Of a stretch of DNA of 41,688 nt, positions 24,468 to 33,629 are shown one piece after another. Origin of the DNA: an uncultured Clostridia bacterium (GTDB lineage: Bacteria; Bacillota; Clostridia; UBA1381); assembly GCA_934486495.1 (NCBI GenBank), contig CAKSPW010000016.1, forward strand, positions 1 to 41,688, given 5' to 3'. Numbering within the stretch: the stretch's first letter is position 1; the number at the start of each line of letters is the position of its first letter. A program made the position numbers and the translations under genes. The notes under the pieces were generated by a model that had not been told where the DNA came from, did no database searches, and saw only the letters and a program-made list of their open reading frames with translations.

Positions 24468-27128
24468 TTGAGAAAAACAATCGCAGCTTTAATTCTTACA
24501 GGCGTAATGACGTTCATATCCGCCGCAGCGGCTTTGGCGGCAGATAATTGGGAGTGCGTTGTCACTCCCGATGAAGGCGGTAATATTGCCGAGGCTTACG
24601 GAGGTAATATCAGCTTAAGCTTCGGCGGAGGAAATTCGGCAAGAAGCACATCTGCCGAAAGAGTTTACGATTTGTCGCAGAATGAACAAATTAATATTTC
24701 ATTTAAGGCAAGCTATACGGGCAGCAGCAGTCTTGTAAACAGAAGAATTTACTTGCGAAATTCAAGCACAAAATCAACCGAGCTTATAAACTTTAACGGC
24801 GCATCCGTTAAAACTCTCGGACAAACGGAAATTATGAAAAACACGGCGGAGAACACCTTGTACAGTGTATCAATCGGAATAAAACCGGAAAACGCTTATA
24901 TGGTAATTTACATAAACGGCGAAAAGGTTTATGATGATTTTATGGGTTCAAAGTGGAAAAGCTTTGACTTTAGTGAGCTTAAGGTATATGTGAGAAATCA
25001 CACTTCATCAAAGGAGGAGGACGTCGTATCGGAATTTAAAATTTCGGATTTTGAAATTTCGGACAGCGTATCATCATTTGTAACCGTTCCGTCAGACGGC
25101 GATACGTTTGTCAGCACTTCGGATCTTGACGCATTCGAGATAAAATTTGACGGTGCGGTAAGCGGCGTTGACGCAGATTTTTATAAAGACGGCGAAAAAG
25201 CCGAATTTGAAGTAAAATCGGAAGGGTCGAGGGCGTATATCATACCGAAGCTTGGTTTTGAGGAAAACTCGCAATACAGGATTGATATTAAATCGGCGAA
25301 TGACTTGTTTGCAAATAAAGTCATCTTTGGCAAAAGTGTGACATTTTCAACGGCGCAGGGCGGATATTCGTTGCCTGGCGTTACCGTAAATGCCGAAAAT
25401 ACCGATATATTCGATACGCAGACGACAACCGTTTTCGTACATGGTGAGTCGGATTACGGCATAGAAAAAACGGAGCTTTACAAAAACGGAGAGCTTGCTG
25501 AAGTCTTTGACGGCGCAGACGGCGAGTATGTTTTCGGCGGCGATGCGGGAAAATATGAGTTTTACGCTGTTTCATACGATATAAACGGCGGAAAGTCATC
25601 ATCTGAAAAGACTGTTATCACCGTTAAACATAACGATGCCCCGAAAATCAGCGTTTCGGGTGTAACAAGCGGTGAGGCGGCAAGCCCGTCGGAGCTTAAG
25701 AATGTTATAATTTCGTCATCAGACAATGACGGAGAGGTTATTTATCTTTGTGTTATGATTGACGGAGAAACGGTTAAAGAAGAAAACAGTGAGTCGTTTA
25801 CGGTTGATTTAAGCGGTATATCGCTCGGACTTCATCAAATGAAAGTCATTGCAAGAGATAATAACTCGGGCGAGAGTGAAAAGCTTATAAAGCTTGTTAT
25901 ATCGGGAGAGTCTAACGTAAGGCAAATTGTTTTTAATGATTTTGAAGGCTATTCAAGTGACGGTTCGGCTTTTCCGTCAGGTCTTAATTATCCTGCAATA
26001 ACAGGCGATGCAAAGATAATATCGAGCGACGAGTACGGCAAGGAGCATGGAACGGTTGCGGTGTTTAAGACGTACGGCAAAGCGGTTGACGGCAAAACGG
26101 CAAGCGGTTCGTGGGCAAGGCTCAATACAACGGGCACAACGTATTCCTATTCGATTGAAATGGACTTGTATCAGCTGACGGAATACGGTAAAACGTTCTT
26201 TATATTCAAGCATCCGTCACAATCGGCGGCAGGTGCGTATATAGAAATTTATGAGGACAGAATAAAGGTTGCGGGAACGGACACGACAAAGTTTTTTGAC
26301 TTTCCTCACGGACAGTGGCACCACATAAGATTTGATGTTGATATGGTTAAGCATTATTACAGCTTTTGGCTCAACGGTGATTTAATTGCCGACAAGTTCA
26401 GCATTTCACCGGCGCTTACTCAGATTGATACAAGACTTGTACTTGATATGCTCAATACATCTGAATATATGGGATATGCGTTAGACAATTTATCAATAAA
26501 GTATATCGAGCCTACCGCACAGTTTACCGAGGTCGGATATGACGGGCGGTTTGGTGACGATTTGATTTCTCCCGTTGCCGAAACGCTTTGTTTCAAACTT
26601 AACGCAAAACTGACGGCGGCAACTCTTAATGACAAAACCGTGTTGCTTTACGAAAACGGCGAAAAAATGAAGTTAGGTAAAATTTCATATAATTTCGATG
26701 AGGGAATTATAACGGTTAAGCTGTTTCAAAAGCTCAAGTCTGCTTCAAAGTACCGTATCGAGCTTACGGACGGCGTCAGCGATTCGAGCGGACTTCCGCT
26801 TACAAACGGTGCAAGCGCAAGCTTTGAAACGGGATATGCTCCGCTTGATGTAAAATCGGCGGCGGTTACGGTATTAAACGGCAAATCATACGGCAGGTGC
26901 GTATTTACAAACACAACGGGTGAGAGTGCCGAATGCTTTATATTATTAAATATTTTTTCGGGTGATACGCCTGTTGATACGGTCGTAAAAAAAGTTATCA
27001 TTCCTGTTGGTGACAGCACGCAGGCAGATATAACAGGACCTGAAATTAAAAGCGGTGAAAAAGCGGAAATGTATATTTGGAAATCGCTTTCGGGTCAGAC
27101 GGTGGTTACGCCGCAGGTTTTTAAATAA
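24468..27128 (+). CDS. Secreted multi-domain Ig-like / concanavalin-like protein
   Basis: An 886-aa protein starting with TTG (GGGGGAG upstream) and a signal peptide (about 1-25). Order: concanavalin-like module (26-200), SbsA-type Ig-like domain (203-297), two further Ig-like domains (about 300-390 and 391-480), a second concanavalin-like module (485-682, ending YALDNLSIKYIEP), a second SbsA-type Ig-like domain (683-790) and a C-terminal beta domain (795-886). No catalytic motif, SLH repeat or LPXTG signal is visible. The layout suggests glycan binding or a spacer/scaffold role between lyase and wall. The C-terminal domain resembles that of the next gene product. Confidence 0.75.
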   Translation: MRKTIAALILTGVMTFISAAAALAADNWECVVTPDEGGNIAEAYGGNISLSFGGGNSARSTSAERVYDLSQNEQINISFKASYTGSSSLVNRRIYLRNSSTKSTELINFNGASVKTLGQTEIMKNTAENTLYSVSIGIKPENAYMVIYINGEKVYDDFMGSKWKSFDFSELKVYVRNHTSSKEEDVVSEFKISDFEISDSVSSFVTVPSDGDTFVSTSDLDAFEIKFDGAVSGVDADFYKDGEKAEFEVKSEGSRAYIIPKLGFEENSQYRIDIKSANDLFANKVIFGKSVTFSTAQGGYSLPGVTVNAENTDIFDTQTTTVFVHGESDYGIEKTELYKNGELAEVFDGADGEYVFGGDAGKYEFYAVSYDINGGKSSSEKTVITVKHNDAPKISVSGVTSGEAASPSELKNVIISSSDNDGEVIYLCVMIDGETVKEENSESFTVDLSGISLGLHQMKVIARDNNSGESEKLIKLVISGESNVRQIVFNDFEGYSSDGSAFPSGLNYPAITGDAKIISSDEYGKEHGTVAVFKTYGKAVDGKTASGSWARLNTTGTTYSYSIEMDLYQLTEYGKTFFIFKHPSQSAAGAYIEIYEDRIKVAGTDTTKFFDFPHGQWHHIRFDVDMVKHYYSFWLNGDLIADKFSISPALTQIDTRLVLDMLNTSEYMGYALDNLSIKYIEPTAQFTEVGYDGRFGDDLISPVAETLCFKLNAKLTAATLNDKTVLLYENGEKMKLGKISYNFDEGIITVKLFQKLKSASKYRIELTDGVSDSSGLPLTNGASASFETGYAPLDVKSAAVTVLNGKSYGRCVFTNTTGESAECFILLNIFSGDTPVDTVVKKVIIPVGDSTQADITGPEIKSGEKAEMYIWKSLSGQTVVTPQVFK

Positions 27129-27146
27129 CGAAATAGAGCGCAAAAA

Positions 27147-27183
27147 TCGGATTTTGAAGTTCAAATTCAATCGGGCAATCCGA
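27147..27183. other. Nested intercistronic inverted repeat
   Basis: TCGGATT (27147-27153) pairs with AATCCGA (27177-27183), and inside it TTGAA pairs with TTCAA. No T-run follows on the plus strand, so an mRNA-processing or stability element is more likely than a terminator. Otherwise the gap 27129-27230 shows only the ribosome-binding site GGAAGGATG. Confidence 0.35.
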
Positions 27184-27230
27184 AAAATAAGCGAGCGTTT
27201 TATTTAATAAAAATGGAAGGATGATGTATA

Positions 27231-29420
27231 ATGAAAAAGGGTTTACTCAAAAGAGCAAGTCTTGCTTTGTGCACGGTTTTATTGGCAGGTCTTGTTCAGA
27301 TTCCGTCATTTGCGGAGGTGACGTATTCGTATAATCATGATTATGACAGTGCCGAGGACTTTGCCCAAAGCGGTATGAAGCTTGCGGATGCGTCTTCTAA
27401 TCCGTACGAAATAACAAACGAATACGGACTTTGCGGAAAAGAAAGCACGGACGGTGCGGCTGTTATCAATCCGACAGGCATTTCTGCAACCGAATCAAAA
27501 CAGATAGGATATGAAATCCCATATTATGCGTATCAATTTTATAATGAAATCGACAAACAGGGTATTGCAAGAACAATTGAGTTTTCAATGCTTTACGGCG
27601 GAGATGCGGACAGCGCAGTGCTGCAAAGCAGGCTTTCTACACATCCGAGTAATTGGAGACAATGGCAGACGGTATATGATTTTGTAAAAATCGAAAATAG
27701 TATCGTAACTGTAAACGGAAAGGACACCGGCATACGGTGCGGCAAAAACGAGTGGCTGAGAGTTGCTGTTGAAGAATATTATAATGCCGAAAAGATAAAC
27801 GTGTATATAAACGGAGTTAAAATATCGGGTGCGTTCAGCGGATTTTTGCTTGGTAATCTCTGGACAAAAATCGCCATCAACTACAATGCAGCTGACGGCA
27901 CGGCAGAAAGAAACGGAAAGCTTGCGGTTGACAACCTCAAAATTTACGAAGGAGAATACACGCTTTCGGAGAGTGAAAAGATTGAATACAGCGTAAGCGG
28001 AGTAAATTACGTTTCGGATTATTCGTTGATTCTTTGCTCGGGAAGCGAAAATGTTGAGGATATACTTTCAGCCGTAAATACGGAAAACGAAAAATGGATG
28101 CAGGTTTCGCATACAAATCCCGAAAGAATAACGTCCGGAAATATACAAAACGGAAATGTTATTGTTATGCGTTCGGCAGACGGAAAAACATTTAAGTATA
28201 TAACCGTTTCGACTAATCCTGACGACGCCTTTATTTCAAAGGACGGATATTACAACAAACAGTTCGGAAACACAGACGGTCTTTCCATGGCATGGGATAC
28301 AAACGGAATTTTCGGAAAAACAGCTGCTGACGCAAAGTCGCTTCTTTTAACGGCTGAAAATCTTAGCCCGAACGGCGGATCGGACAGATACAATTTTATG
28401 GGGTTGCCGTCATCGGTATTCTCAACACAAAGCTTTACGGCGGAGTTTTCGGTTGCTGCAAGCGGAGATGTAGACTCACTTATTTTCATAAACAGATCCG
28501 TGTTTGCAAATCATACCGATAAAGGTTATGTAAACGTACTTGCCATGAGCGAAAAGGACGGCATTATAGCAGATCACGGAAAAACGTATGTTATGCCGTT
28601 TGTAAAAGACAGATGGTACAGAATCGCCGTAACATATTATCCGCAGACGGCGCAGTATGATATCTATGTGAACGGTACAAAATATGGTGAAAAGCTATCG
28701 CTCGGATTGGACGGCGGAATACTCAAAAGCTTTGAATGGTTCCAGCTTCAGCCGGTTTATAACAAGATTGACTCTGCCGAGCTTAGAAACGGCAAAGCGG
28801 CTGTGAGTGACCTTCTTCTTTATTACGGAGAATATCAGGATAAGGCAGAAAACAAAATTTCTGTTTCATCGGGTCTTTACAATATTGATGAAAATCTCGG
28901 TAAGCTTTATATAGACGGAAACGTTGACATCAGTGATTTTACGGATAACTTTGTTACAAACTGCGAATATAGAATTTATACCGACAACACATATTCTGCC
29001 GAGGCGGAGGATATTTTGCCGGGTGAAGTTGTCGTTGTAAGGTCGGCGAACGGATATTCGTTTAAATACTATACAATCGAGTCCGCAAGCGTGACAACGG
29101 ACAGCTTGATTTCAACGTACGTAAACGGCGAGGAGTCAAACATGATTTTAAATGACGGCGACATTTTAAAGGCTGTTGTTAATATGTCGGCTCCGGCATA
29201 CCTTAACAAAAAGAGTGCTCTTGTGCTTGCAATATATAAAAACGGCGCTCTTTACGATGTTGCGATAGATGAAAAGGCAATAGACGGCAGTACTTCATTT
29301 GAGGTATCTAAACAGATAGAGCTTGCAGGCGGTATGAGTGCAAAGGCAATGTTCTTTGACTCTGTCGTTTCAATCAAGCCTTATCTTTCATCGGCTGTCT
29401 TTGAAAATTTTGCCGAATAG
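27231..29420 (+). CDS. Secreted protein built from two tandem concanavalin-like units
   Basis: A 729-aa protein with a signal peptide (about 1-28). Two similar halves follow, about 30-335 and 336-625. Each has a beta-sandwich containing a strand like INVYINGVK or YDIYVNGTK, then an NGK-A-V-x-D/L-Y-x-GEY segment, then a smaller domain that ends in VVVRSANGYSFKYYTI or a close variant. The C-terminal domain (about 626-729) has an alternating strand pattern with AKAMFFDSVVSIKP, similar to the end of the preceding protein. There are no catalytic residues or wall anchors that I can recognise. It is probably a non-catalytic glycan-binding partner of the flanking lyases. GGAAGGATG precedes the ATG. 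Confidence 0.75.
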   Translation: MKKGLLKRASLALCTVLLAGLVQIPSFAEVTYSYNHDYDSAEDFAQSGMKLADASSNPYEITNEYGLCGKESTDGAAVINPTGISATESKQIGYEIPYYAYQFYNEIDKQGIARTIEFSMLYGGDADSAVLQSRLSTHPSNWRQWQTVYDFVKIENSIVTVNGKDTGIRCGKNEWLRVAVEEYYNAEKINVYINGVKISGAFSGFLLGNLWTKIAINYNAADGTAERNGKLAVDNLKIYEGEYTLSESEKIEYSVSGVNYVSDYSLILCSGSENVEDILSAVNTENEKWMQVSHTNPERITSGNIQNGNVIVMRSADGKTFKYITVSTNPDDAFISKDGYYNKQFGNTDGLSMAWDTNGIFGKTAADAKSLLLTAENLSPNGGSDRYNFMGLPSSVFSTQSFTAEFSVAASGDVDSLIFINRSVFANHTDKGYVNVLAMSEKDGIIADHGKTYVMPFVKDRWYRIAVTYYPQTAQYDIYVNGTKYGEKLSLGLDGGILKSFEWFQLQPVYNKIDSAELRNGKAAVSDLLLYYGEYQDKAENKISVSSGLYNIDENLGKLYIDGNVDISDFTDNFVTNCEYRIYTDNTYSAEAEDILPGEVVVVRSANGYSFKYYTIESASVTTDSLISTYVNGEESNMILNDGDILKAVVNMSAPAYLNKKSALVLAIYKNGALYDVAIDEKAIDGSTSFEVSKQIELAGGMSAKAMFFDSVVSIKPYLSSAVFENFAE

Positions 29421-29434
29421 AACAAATGTAGTCA

Positions 29435-29457
29435 CGGGGCGGTTTTAAGCCGCCCCG
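29435..29457 (+). other. GC-rich intercistronic hairpin before the second lyase gene
   Basis: CGGGGCGG (29435-29442) and CCGCCCCG (29450-29457) form a perfect 8-bp stem with a 7-nt loop. The following GATTGGTTAAAA has no real T-run, so it is a weak terminator at best and more likely sets mRNA stability between segments of the operon. Confidence 0.55.
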
Positions 29458-29479
29458 ATTGGTTAAAATCGGAGGAATT

Positions 29480-32400
29480 ATGATTAAAAAAATTTGTTCG
29501 CTGTTTATTATTCTAAGCATTGTTTCGTGTTATTTTACTGCGGCGGCAAAAAGCGGTGAGTTTAAAGAACTATATATCAGTGAAAACTTTGAAACCTCAA
29601 CGGGTGCTTTTAAGGGTCATGAAAAAACGGAGGGCGAAGTTGTCAACACTGTGTCGCGCATCACATCCGGCGGCAATACATATTTAAGACTTAAAAAAAA
29701 TACCGATTCATCCGATTGCTTTGCCGATGTCAATATAGGACGAACGTTTAAAAAAACAGTTGTGGAATTTGATTTTAAGATAAGCGCAAAGGGCGTGAGC
29801 GGAATGCTTGCGTATGTAAGCGACTATACATCGGGCAGTCTTCAATCGGACAGCCTTATTAACCTTTCAAAGGACGGCAAAATATCTGGAAAAAGCGGTT
29901 CATATCAGCTGAGCGAAAATAATTGGGTGCATATTGAGGTGCTTTTAGACCTTGAAAACAAAAAGTATACCGTAAGTGTAAACGGTGATAAAATTGAAAA
30001 CAATACGGTTTATTCCGTAAGAGATATACATTCTCTCGACCTTTACAGGATTTATGCCGGAAGCGGTAAGGGGGATATGTGCATAGATAATTTTAAAGCA
30101 TACAGCGGTGAGTCGGTGCGTGATGTGTCGGGTGAAACGGCGACAGGCGGCAGAAAGTATATTTTTGAAAGTAATTATCATACAAAATCCGTACTGCGGA
30201 CAAGAAGCGCCGTATGCGTCCGAAACGGTGTTAAATATTTTAAAGGCGGTAAAGCCAATTGCGACAAACAACCGTTTATCGACAATGACGAAATGTATTT
30301 ATCATCTTCCGACTTTGCCGATATTACCGGGTGCGCTGTATCAGAGACCGATAACGGCTTTGTTATCGGAGGTGAGGTGTTTTACAAAAACTCGTATAAA
30401 TCCACGCTCGGCGAGCTTGACCGTCCCGTAAAGGATGAGTTTTTGCCGTTTGGTGAGGTTGCAAGACTTTTAAATATAAAATACTATTGCGCAAAGGGAG
30501 CGGTTTACATTGTTTCCGGCTCTGATATGACGGAAAGTGAGATTGACGAGGTTTTAAGGTTTATGACATTTGAAAGACCGGGAGCAGATGTGCTGATGAG
30601 CAGTTTTTCGGGAACACATCCGTACGTAATGATAAACGGCGAAAAAGTCAACAGCTTAAAAAACTCACAAGACACTACATTTTTGTCATATAAAAACGAA
30701 GCTATAAAAAAGGCGGATAAAATTTTGTCGCAAAACTATCTTCCTGTTTACAATATTGAGGACGGACTGCGGCTTTTGCCTGTTTGCAGCGGTACCGAGT
30801 ATTCGCTTTCTTATTTGTCGTTTGCATATCTTATGACGGGCGACAAGAAGTATTCGGACGGTGCATGGCGCATAGCAAAGGCGGTGTGTTCATTCCCCGA
30901 CTGGAATGCTGACAGACATTTTCTCGATACGGGAGTTATGCTCTCTGCAATTGCAATTTATTATGATTGGTGCTCCGGTGCAATGACTGAAAATCAAAAA
31001 AGAACCGTCTACAATGCGTCAAAAAAATTCGCCTTTGAAAAGGCTAAAAGTGCGTATTACGGAACGAATGCTTCATTTAACACGTTTTTTGCCACAACCG
31101 ATACAAATTGGAGCTCGGTATGCAACGGTTCTTTGGCGGTTGCAGCTATGGCGATGATGGAAAACGATCCGTCTTATCTTTCGGATATTACCGAAAATGC
31201 CATGCGTGCGCTTGAATATTCGGTAAGCTCCGCATTTCCCGACGGCTCATGGAAAGAGGGAATTGGCTATTGGGCATGGTATTTACAGCACCTTGCAAGA
31301 TTTATGTCAACGTATGAAAATGTATACGGCAAAAGCATTTATCTTGACTGCCCGGGTATGGATAAATTCGGTTATTTCGGACAGAATATGTCGTCCGATG
31401 TCGGAATAAACAACTTTCACGACAGCGACAACACATTTTTCGCTCCGGGTGCAATGCTTTATCTCGGCGAAAAATACGGCGATGAAAATCTGGTAAATAC
31501 AAAATTTGCTTTTGCCGATAAGTATAACGTATCTCTCGATATTGACACCCTTTGCTTTTATACGCCAAAAAGCGGCGGAGAAATACCCGATTGCGACGGA
31601 TATTATCGTGATACGGAGACGGTTTTTGCAAAGAGTAATTCGGATATGTTTTTTTCATTTCACGGCGGGGATAACAGCGGTGCACACAGCCATTATGACA
31701 GCGGAGCATACATATACGACATAAACGGTGTAAGATGGGTATCGGATATAGGCAAGAGAGATTACAATATTACAAGCGAGCTTGGAAAATCCGGACTGTA
31801 TCATATTCGTGCCGAAGGTCATAATACGCTTATTATAAATCCGTCCGAAGATGCAGGGCAGACAGAGAATGGTTTTGCAAGTGTTGTAAGATATGAAAAA
31901 AGTGATAAAAGTATGGTTGCGATTTTGGATATGACTCAGCAGTATACTGATGCAAACAGTGTTTTGAGGGGATTTTTTATAGGAGATAACAGAAAAAGCG
32001 TAACCGTACGAGATGAAGTCGATTTAAAAGAATCCGGCACGGTTTATTCATTTATTCACACCGAAGCAAATGCCGTAAAAAACGATGATAACTCTTTTAC
32101 GCTCACTAAAAACGGAAAGTCGGTCAAGATTGTTTTTTCTTCAAACGTACCGCTTGAGGCGTATGTTGGGGAGGCACAGCCGCTAAATTCGTTCGGCGGC
32201 AAGATAAAGGCGATCGATACCGACAGCTTTAAAAGGCTTGTTCTCAAGGCAAGCGGCAGCGGAAAAATCAACATTGCCGTTAAGCTTTTCCCGCTCGGTG
32301 AGGGTATAGACGAGAATATATCCGATACACCCGTTTCTTTGTGGAAAGCCGAAAACAGCATTAACACGTTTGACAGCGGCGAATACAATGCTCTGTTCGG

Positions 32401-33616
32401 GAAAAAAGACGGTGACAGATGTATCGGCGGAGAGTGCGTTACGCTTCCGATTAATTCAAAACGTAAGGATTTATCGGAGCAAATAAGCTTTTATGCCGCA
32501 TTTAACGATAAAAAATATATCGAGCTTGTCGGCAAGAAGAATTTATCCGATAATGAGGAAATACTCGGCAGACTTCTCGAGTGTGTAAACGGTGACGCAT
32601 ATGTGTTCGGCAAAAAAGCAGGCGAGCTGAGGATTGTAAAAAACAAATGGTATAAGATTGACGCACTCATTAAATCAGGTGATAAAAACACGGTGACGCT
32701 TTATGTCGATAACAAGTTATATGCCGACAATATCGAGTTTTTAAGCGGAGAAACGATAGAGGAGCTTTGCGCCGTCAATCTCTATGACGCATTTGCGGAC
32801 AATTTGTTTGCAGACAGGGAGGACAGCGTAAATATTCTGCCGCTGACGTTTATTTCAAAGGATAAAAATATAAGAAAATACACCGTTACCGATAAGGGAT
32901 TTTTGATGTACTGCGACAAAAAAAGCGATATAACACAGTCTGTTATTTCGGCATTCGGTAAGAAAAACATAAAAAAAGCGGAGTTGTTCGGAGATTACAT
33001 AATCATTACGACATCTTCTGCCGATAAGATTTATATGCCCGTTTGCGACTTGGGTGAGCTTATTTATCACGGAACGGAAAAGAAGATGAGCCTTTCTTCA
33101 TCATATCCGACAACGGTTAAAATAAGTCTTGACAATTCGGATAATGCCGTTATAAAACTCGGTGAAAATACAATTTCCGTTTCCGGAGAAGATGTTACGG
33201 TTAATTCTGTTACGTATCGTGCGGAAAAAGCGTCAAGTATTGCAGTCAGCGTCTATCCGCAGCTTAAAAGCATGGATATATACGTAAACGGACGTCTTAT
33301 TTCCGGCAATTGTCAATATATCGGCTCGGAGCTTGACGGGTGGGATATAACGGGTGAAATAAGCGATATACTATGCTATACCGGTGGATTTTACTGTGAC
33401 ATGCGTGCTTCAGCATCAGATGGAAAATTTGTAGGGAAATCGGTATATGACAGAGATATAACCGTTGTTATGGCAGACTATGACGCATATAAAATGACGG
33501 GTGCGGAGCTTTTTAAGGCACATATCACATCGTCTGAAAACGAATATGCAATAAAACAAGCGCAGAGATATTTTCTGCTTGATGACTTAAACAGCTTAAA
33601 ACCCATACGCTATTAA
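29480..33616 (+). CDS. Secreted heparinase II/III-like polysaccharide lyase, second paralogue
   Basis: A 1378-aa relative of the 1427-aa lyase. Signal peptide (about 1-23); one concanavalin-like module (about 55-217, ending IDNFKAYSGES); an amine-oxidase-N-like beta domain (240-353); lyase region (about 380-950). The candidate active-site residues are conserved: Asn543 (TNWS), Tyr597 (GIGYW), His736/His738 (HSHYD) and His781 (GHN). Instead of a CBM32 it has two further degenerate sandwich modules (about 960-1120 and 1160-1310). The start is ATG 29480, with GGAGG; a longer frame from TTG 29459 runs into the hairpin. Two lyases with different binding modules suggest different linkages or chain ends of one polymer. 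Confidence 0.86.
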   Translation: MIKKICSLFIILSIVSCYFTAAAKSGEFKELYISENFETSTGAFKGHEKTEGEVVNTVSRITSGGNTYLRLKKNTDSSDCFADVNIGRTFKKTVVEFDFKISAKGVSGMLAYVSDYTSGSLQSDSLINLSKDGKISGKSGSYQLSENNWVHIEVLLDLENKKYTVSVNGDKIENNTVYSVRDIHSLDLYRIYAGSGKGDMCIDNFKAYSGESVRDVSGETATGGRKYIFESNYHTKSVLRTRSAVCVRNGVKYFKGGKANCDKQPFIDNDEMYLSSSDFADITGCAVSETDNGFVIGGEVFYKNSYKSTLGELDRPVKDEFLPFGEVARLLNIKYYCAKGAVYIVSGSDMTESEIDEVLRFMTFERPGADVLMSSFSGTHPYVMINGEKVNSLKNSQDTTFLSYKNEAIKKADKILSQNYLPVYNIEDGLRLLPVCSGTEYSLSYLSFAYLMTGDKKYSDGAWRIAKAVCSFPDWNADRHFLDTGVMLSAIAIYYDWCSGAMTENQKRTVYNASKKFAFEKAKSAYYGTNASFNTFFATTDTNWSSVCNGSLAVAAMAMMENDPSYLSDITENAMRALEYSVSSAFPDGSWKEGIGYWAWYLQHLARFMSTYENVYGKSIYLDCPGMDKFGYFGQNMSSDVGINNFHDSDNTFFAPGAMLYLGEKYGDENLVNTKFAFADKYNVSLDIDTLCFYTPKSGGEIPDCDGYYRDTETVFAKSNSDMFFSFHGGDNSGAHSHYDSGAYIYDINGVRWVSDIGKRDYNITSELGKSGLYHIRAEGHNTLIINPSEDAGQTENGFASVVRYEKSDKSMVAILDMTQQYTDANSVLRGFFIGDNRKSVTVRDEVDLKESGTVYSFIHTEANAVKNDDNSFTLTKNGKSVKIVFSSNVPLEAYVGEAQPLNSFGGKIKAIDTDSFKRLVLKASGSGKINIAVKLFPLGEGIDENISDTPVSLWKAENSINTFDSGEYNALFGKKDGDRCIGGECVTLPINSKRKDLSEQISFYAAFNDKKYIELVGKKNLSDNEEILGRLLECVNGDAYVFGKKAGELRIVKNKWYKIDALIKSGDKNTVTLYVDNKLYADNIEFLSGETIEELCAVNLYDAFADNLFADREDSVNILPLTFISKDKNIRKYTVTDKGFLMYCDKKSDITQSVISAFGKKNIKKAELFGDYIIITTSSADKIYMPVCDLGELIYHGTEKKMSLSSSYPTTVKISLDNSDNAVIKLGENTISVSGEDVTVNSVTYRAEKASSIAVSVYPQLKSMDIYVNGRLISGNCQYIGSELDGWDITGEISDILCYTGGFYCDMRASASDGKFVGKSVYDRDITVVMADYDAYKMTGAELFKAHITSSENEYAIKQAQRYFLLDDLNSLKPIRY

Positions 33617-33629
33617 ACGGAGGAATATT

